A stretch of 15,312 nucleotides of DNA from Fimbriiglobus sp043785105 (GTDB lineage: Bacteria; Planctomycetota; Planctomycetia; Gemmatales; Gemmataceae): assembly GCA_043785105.1 (NCBI GenBank), contig JAYVXO010000149.1:1-15312 (forward strand), given 5' to 3'. A program made the translations under genes and the position numbers. The notes beneath the pieces are model-generated. The model was not told where the DNA came from and did not search any database. It worked only from the letters and a program-made list of their open reading frames with translations. Below are positions 12,743-15,312 of the stretch, one piece after another. Positions within the stretch are counted from its first letter, which is position 1. Each line of letters begins with the position of its first letter.

Positions 12743-13978
12743 TTAGCTCCCATATCGTTCGGGTAGTAGCAGCGACGCGGGGTTTTGCAGGTGACGAATC
12801 ACGCTGTTGCCGAAGGTCGCGCCCACGGCACCATCAACGACACGATGGTCGAAGGAGAACGACAGGTACACAATCTCCGCCGGCTTGATCGCGCCGTTGT
12901 CGTCGAACACAGGCCGCTTCACCACCTTGCCGATGCCCATGATGCCGACTTCGGGCGTGTTAATAATCGGCGTCGAGATCAACCCGCCGATTCCGCCGAT
13001 GGACGTGATCGTGAACGTGCCGCCTTTCATGTCGTTGACCTTCGGTCGCCCCGCGCGCACGTCACTACTGAGGCGTTCAATTTCCGTGGCGATGGCGGCA
13101 ATGTCTTTCTTGTCCGCATCTTGAATCACCGGGACGACCAGCCCGTTTGGCGCGGCCACGGCGATGCCGATGTTGTACCGCTCGTGCATCACCATCTCTT
13201 CGGTGGCGGCGTCGTAGGTGCAGTTGATGATCGGGATTTCCTTCAGCGCCCGTGCCACAGCTTTGACGAAGAACGGCAAGTACGTGAGCTTCACGCCGAG
13301 TTTGGCAAACGTCTCTTTCAACTGCCCCCGTAGCCGCACGAGGTCGGTCAAATCGCATTCGTCGATATAGGAGTAGTGTGGAATTGTCGTCGTGGACGCG
13401 ACCATGTGTTCGGCAATCTTGCGCCGCAACCCGACGAGTTTCACGCGGGTGCCGGGCTTGCCAAAGTCCATCGGCGGCAAGGGAGACTTGGCCGGCTTGT
13501 TCGCCGATGCTTCCGATTTCCGCGCGACTTGCTGGCTCACGTCTTCGAGCAAAATTCGCCCCGCCGGTCCGGTTCCTTGCACATGCTTCAGGTCAACGCC
13601 CAACTTCCGGGCGAGGTGCCGAACCGACGGTGCCGCAATGGGTGCGGGCAGATTCGGCGCATCGGCTTCCACGTCCACCTTGAGTGAAACCGGAGCTTCG
13701 ACCACGGCAATTGCAACTGGTTTCGGTGCTGCGTTAGGCACCCCGTTGGTTTGCTCATACCGCAGCACCACTTCGCCAATTTTGATCTTCGTCCCCGCCA
13801 CGCCAACGGTCTGTGTAATCGTCCCCGCAAAGGGCGACGGCACTTCCATCGTCGCCTTGTCGGACATCACTTCCATCAACGATTGCCCACGCGCAATGCT
13901 CTCGCCTGGCTTGACGAGCCACTGCAACAGTTCGACTTCAAACAACCCTTCACCCATCGGCGGCAGCGGAAAATCCAT
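12743..13978 (-). CDS. Dihydrolipoamide acyltransferase (E2) of a 2-oxoacid dehydrogenase complex
   Basis: A 411-residue E2 subunit, which moves acyl groups from lipoamide to CoA and forms the core of the complex. One lipoyl domain (about 1-76) carries the lipoylated Lys41 in SDKATMEVPSPF. A Pro/Ala-rich linker leads to the peripheral-subunit-binding domain (about 116-150, PSVRHLARKLGVDL). The catalytic domain (about 175-405) contains SFDHRVVDGA with active His378 and Asp382. Length matches single-lipoyl E2 proteins. The ATG at 13978 has GGAG 4 nt upstream. E1-beta lies upstream on the same strand across a 151-bp gap filled with inverted repeat. Pyruvate is the likelier substrate; a branched-chain 2-oxoacid complex cannot be excluded from sequence alone. 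E3 must be encoded elsewhere. Confidence 0.95.
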   Translation of the reverse strand: MDFPLPPMGEGLFEVELLQWLVKPGESIARGQSLMEVMSDKATMEVPSPFAGTITQTVGVAGTKIKIGEVVLRYEQTNGVPNAAPKPVAIAVVEAPVSLKVDVEADAPNLPAPIAAPSVRHLARKLGVDLKHVQGTGPAGRILLEDVSQQVARKSEASANKPAKSPLPPMDFGKPGTRVKLVGLRRKIAEHMVASTTTIPHYSYIDECDLTDLVRLRGQLKETFAKLGVKLTYLPFFVKAVARALKEIPIINCTYDAATEEMVMHERYNIGIAVAAPNGLVVPVIQDADKKDIAAIATEIERLSSDVRAGRPKVNDMKGGTFTITSIGGIGGLISTPIINTPEVGIMGIGKVVKRPVFDDNGAIKPAEIVYLSFSFDHRVVDGAVGATFGNSVIRHLQNPASLLLPERYGS

Positions 13979-14011
13979 CGGTCTCCATCCCTTGTAGTCT
14001 TCGAGAAGAGT

Positions 14012-14123
14012 GTCTCACGCAGAGACGCAGAGGCGCAGAGAAAGAATAAAATGAATTTTTGATTGAATTCTTTCTCTGCGCCTCTGCGTGAGATACTCTT
14101 TCTCAGCGTCTCTGCGTGAGACA
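14012..14123. repeat. Inverted repeat of 8-bp CTCTGCGT units with a duplicated right arm (element C)
   Basis: The left arm (14012-14045) is GTCTCACGCAGAGACGCAGA followed by GGCGCAGAGAAAGA. Two right arms follow: 14069-14094 (TCTTTCTCTGCGCCTCTGCG then TGAGA) and 14097-14123 (CTCTTTCTCAGCGTCTCTGC then GTGAGAC). Each right arm matches a different part of the left arm, as if one unit had been duplicated. The A/T-rich middle (14046-14068) would be the loop. It occupies most of the gap between the E1-beta and E2 genes and would be transcribed if they form one operon. Very similar CTCTGCGT-type repeats recur between genes in many bacterial genomes; this is recalled, not searched. Confidence 0.7.
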
Positions 14124-14129
14124 TTCTTG

Positions 14130-15194
14130 TTAAGCCACATCCGCAGCCAAGTTCCGCATGGCGTTGCGGATGGTGTCGTATTGCGGCACGGTGTTGCGTT
14201 CATATTCTTGATTCAGCCCGATGCCCGGCACGTGCTTGCCCATTAGCAAAATTGGCTTCACGAGCAGGTCGTAAAAGTGGTCGTCGATCGCACGGCGCAA
14301 CAAGTGTTCGCTGAAGTTCGTGACCTCGGTGTCCTCGTTCGCAATCAACAACCGCCCGGTTTTGCTCAGGCTTGTGGAGATCGCGTTCCAGTCGTAAGGG
14401 AAGATGCTACGTAGGTCGATCACGTCGAAGGTGTAGCCAAAGTCCCGTTGCAACTCGTCGGCGGCTTGGACGCACTGCGGGAGTAGCCGCCCGTAACTAA
14501 CGACCGTGGCGGTGTCCCCACTGCGGGCGAAACTCGCTTGGCCAATCGGAACGAAATACGGTTTCAAGTCCGGCCATTGCGGGGTCCACGTCGAGCGGTC
14601 GCCGACCGGGGCGTCAATCATCCGGGCCAATTCTTCGGCATCGTCGGGTTCGCCGGGTAGCAGTTGTTCCTTGGTCCCCTTGGCACGCAACAGTGCTTTC
14701 GGCAGCAGCACAAGCACCGGATTCGGGTCCACGATCGCGGAGAGCATCAAGCCGTAAGCGTCGAGCGGGTTGCTCGGCATGACGATCTTCCACCCCGCTA
14801 GCCGACTGGCCCAACTTTCAAAGCTGTGCGAGTGGTAAAGACTGCCACGAATCCCCGCGCCACTGGGGGTCATCACCACGATCGGCATGTCGAACTGGCC
14901 CGCGCTGGCCCAACGCTGGTTGCCAGCCACTTTGAGTAGGTCGATCGTGTTGAAGGCGTAATCGCAGAACTGAATCTCGCAGACTGGGCGGCCACCCGCA
15001 TACGCAATTCCCATCGCCGTGCCGATGATGCCGCGTTCGTCGAGCGGGGAGTTCCACGCCTTCGTCAACCCCTGCGTGGCCGTGAACACGCCCCCCAACG
15101 GCGGCCCGACATCTTCCCCGAAAATGTCCGTCACCCCGAGGTGCGTCTCCCCGTAATGCAACGCCATCCGCACAGCTTGAACGAGTGTAGCCAC
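14130..15194 (-). CDS. 2-oxoacid dehydrogenase E1 component, beta subunit
   Basis: A 354-residue E1-beta subunit of a thiamine-diphosphate-dependent 2-oxoacid dehydrogenase, which with E1-alpha decarboxylates the oxoacid and acylates E2 lipoamide. Seen: VRMALHYGETHLGV, then DIFGEDVGPPLGGVF with the cofactor-activating Glu27, the RGIIGTAMGIAYAGGRPVCE core, SLYHSHSFESW (HSxSxE region, about 121-128), and DLRSIFPYDW plus IANEDTE in the C-terminal domain. A stretch rich in acidic residues (about 172-220) is longer than in many E1-beta proteins. I chose GTG 15194, giving VATLVQAVRMAL, because family members start there and GAGAG lies 5 nt upstream. The frame stays open to GTG 15293, but that part is palindromic DNA. 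A possible -10 (TATAGT, 15237-15232) precedes it. E1-alpha is not in the window. Confidence 0.93.
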   Translation of the reverse strand: MATLVQAVRMALHYGETHLGVTDIFGEDVGPPLGGVFTATQGLTKAWNSPLDERGIIGTAMGIAYAGGRPVCEIQFCDYAFNTIDLLKVAGNQRWASAGQFDMPIVVMTPSGAGIRGSLYHSHSFESWASRLAGWKIVMPSNPLDAYGLMLSAIVDPNPVLVLLPKALLRAKGTKEQLLPGEPDDAEELARMIDAPVGDRSTWTPQWPDLKPYFVPIGQASFARSGDTATVVSYGRLLPQCVQAADELQRDFGYTFDVIDLRSIFPYDWNAISTSLSKTGRLLIANEDTEVTNFSEHLLRRAIDDHFYDLLVKPILLMGKHVPGIGLNQEYERNTVPQYDTIRNAMRNLAADVA

Positions 15195-15274
15195 GGAGTC
15201 TCTCGGGATCGAAAACAGCGACAACCCATTCACTATACCGCTCACGGGTCGAATTGAGTTCCGGCCGCGACGAG

Positions 15275-15312
15275 CCGTGGGGTTGACCCCCACGGGTTGC
15301 GCACCCCGTGGG
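15275..15312. repeat. GC-rich palindromic element with two competing hairpins (element D), cut by the window edge
   Basis: CCGTGGGG (15275-15282) pairs with CCCCACGG (15288-15295) across a 5-nt loop. The overlapping CCCACGGG (15289-15296) instead pairs with CCCGTGGG (15305-15312) across 8 nt. The middle arm can join only one partner, giving two mutually exclusive structures. It lies upstream of the E1-beta gene and continues out of the window. I recall CCCGTGGG-type palindromes as frequent between Gemmata genes, but have not searched. Confidence 0.55.

Noticed and set aside
15195..15293. N-terminal extension of E1-beta to GTG 15293
   Set aside because: The added 33 residues translate palindromic DNA and are unlike E1-beta N-termini, whereas GTG 15194 aligns with the usual start and has GAGAG upstream.

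Overview
The window looks like chromosomal DNA from a planctomycete, most likely of the Gemmata type (Gemmataceae). The case rests on gene content: three Hanks-type Ser/Thr kinases with membrane-anchored C-terminal tails, an ECF sigma factor overlapping one kinase gene, and two proteins opening with the 'LEDR' N-terminal signature common in exported planctomycete proteins. One of those two joins delta-60 repeats to FG-GAP/VCBS repeats. No rRNA, tRNA, CRISPR array, transposase or phage gene was seen.

Layout. Positions 2-91 (+) are the last 29 codons of an unrecognised gene. Positions 92-446 are non-coding and hold a degenerate inverted repeat and a near-perfect 27-bp-arm hairpin between convergent genes. 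Two kinase genes follow on the minus strand. The first (447-1901) has an N-terminal helical extension and a C-terminal membrane anchor. The second (2072-3667) has Asn in place of the catalytic Asp (HRN for HRD) and Asp in place of the alpha-C Glu, so it is probably a pseudokinase; its C-terminal domain lies outside the membrane. A divergent CbiX/SirB-like chelatase gene (3787-4167, +) shares a compact promoter region with it.

Positions 4296-8749 and 8821-11487 form a plus-strand signalling and surface block. It runs: ECF sigma factor, kinase with TPR tail (ATGA overlap with the sigma gene), proline-rich LEDR protein with a C-terminal membrane segment, and a large LEDR beta-propeller protein. 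A reasonable inference is that the kinase senses an envelope state, controls the coupled sigma factor, and the two exported proteins are outputs or neighbours of that circuit. The sequence does not prove this.

The right part is a minus-strand metabolic block read right to left: E1-beta of a 2-oxoacid (probably pyruvate) dehydrogenase (14130-15194), the E2 acyltransferase (12743-13978), and a GT87 membrane glycosyltransferase (11504-12736) 6 bp after E2. E1-alpha and E3 are not in the window.

A recurrent feature is the set of intergenic palindromic elements. Three unrelated-looking inverted repeats (118-214, 1922-2059, 14012-14123) are each built from tandem 8-9 bp units with a CGTG or GCGT core, and a GC-rich element with competing hairpins lies at the right edge. 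These, the predicted HRN pseudokinase and the sigma/kinase/LEDR block are the parts most worth following up.
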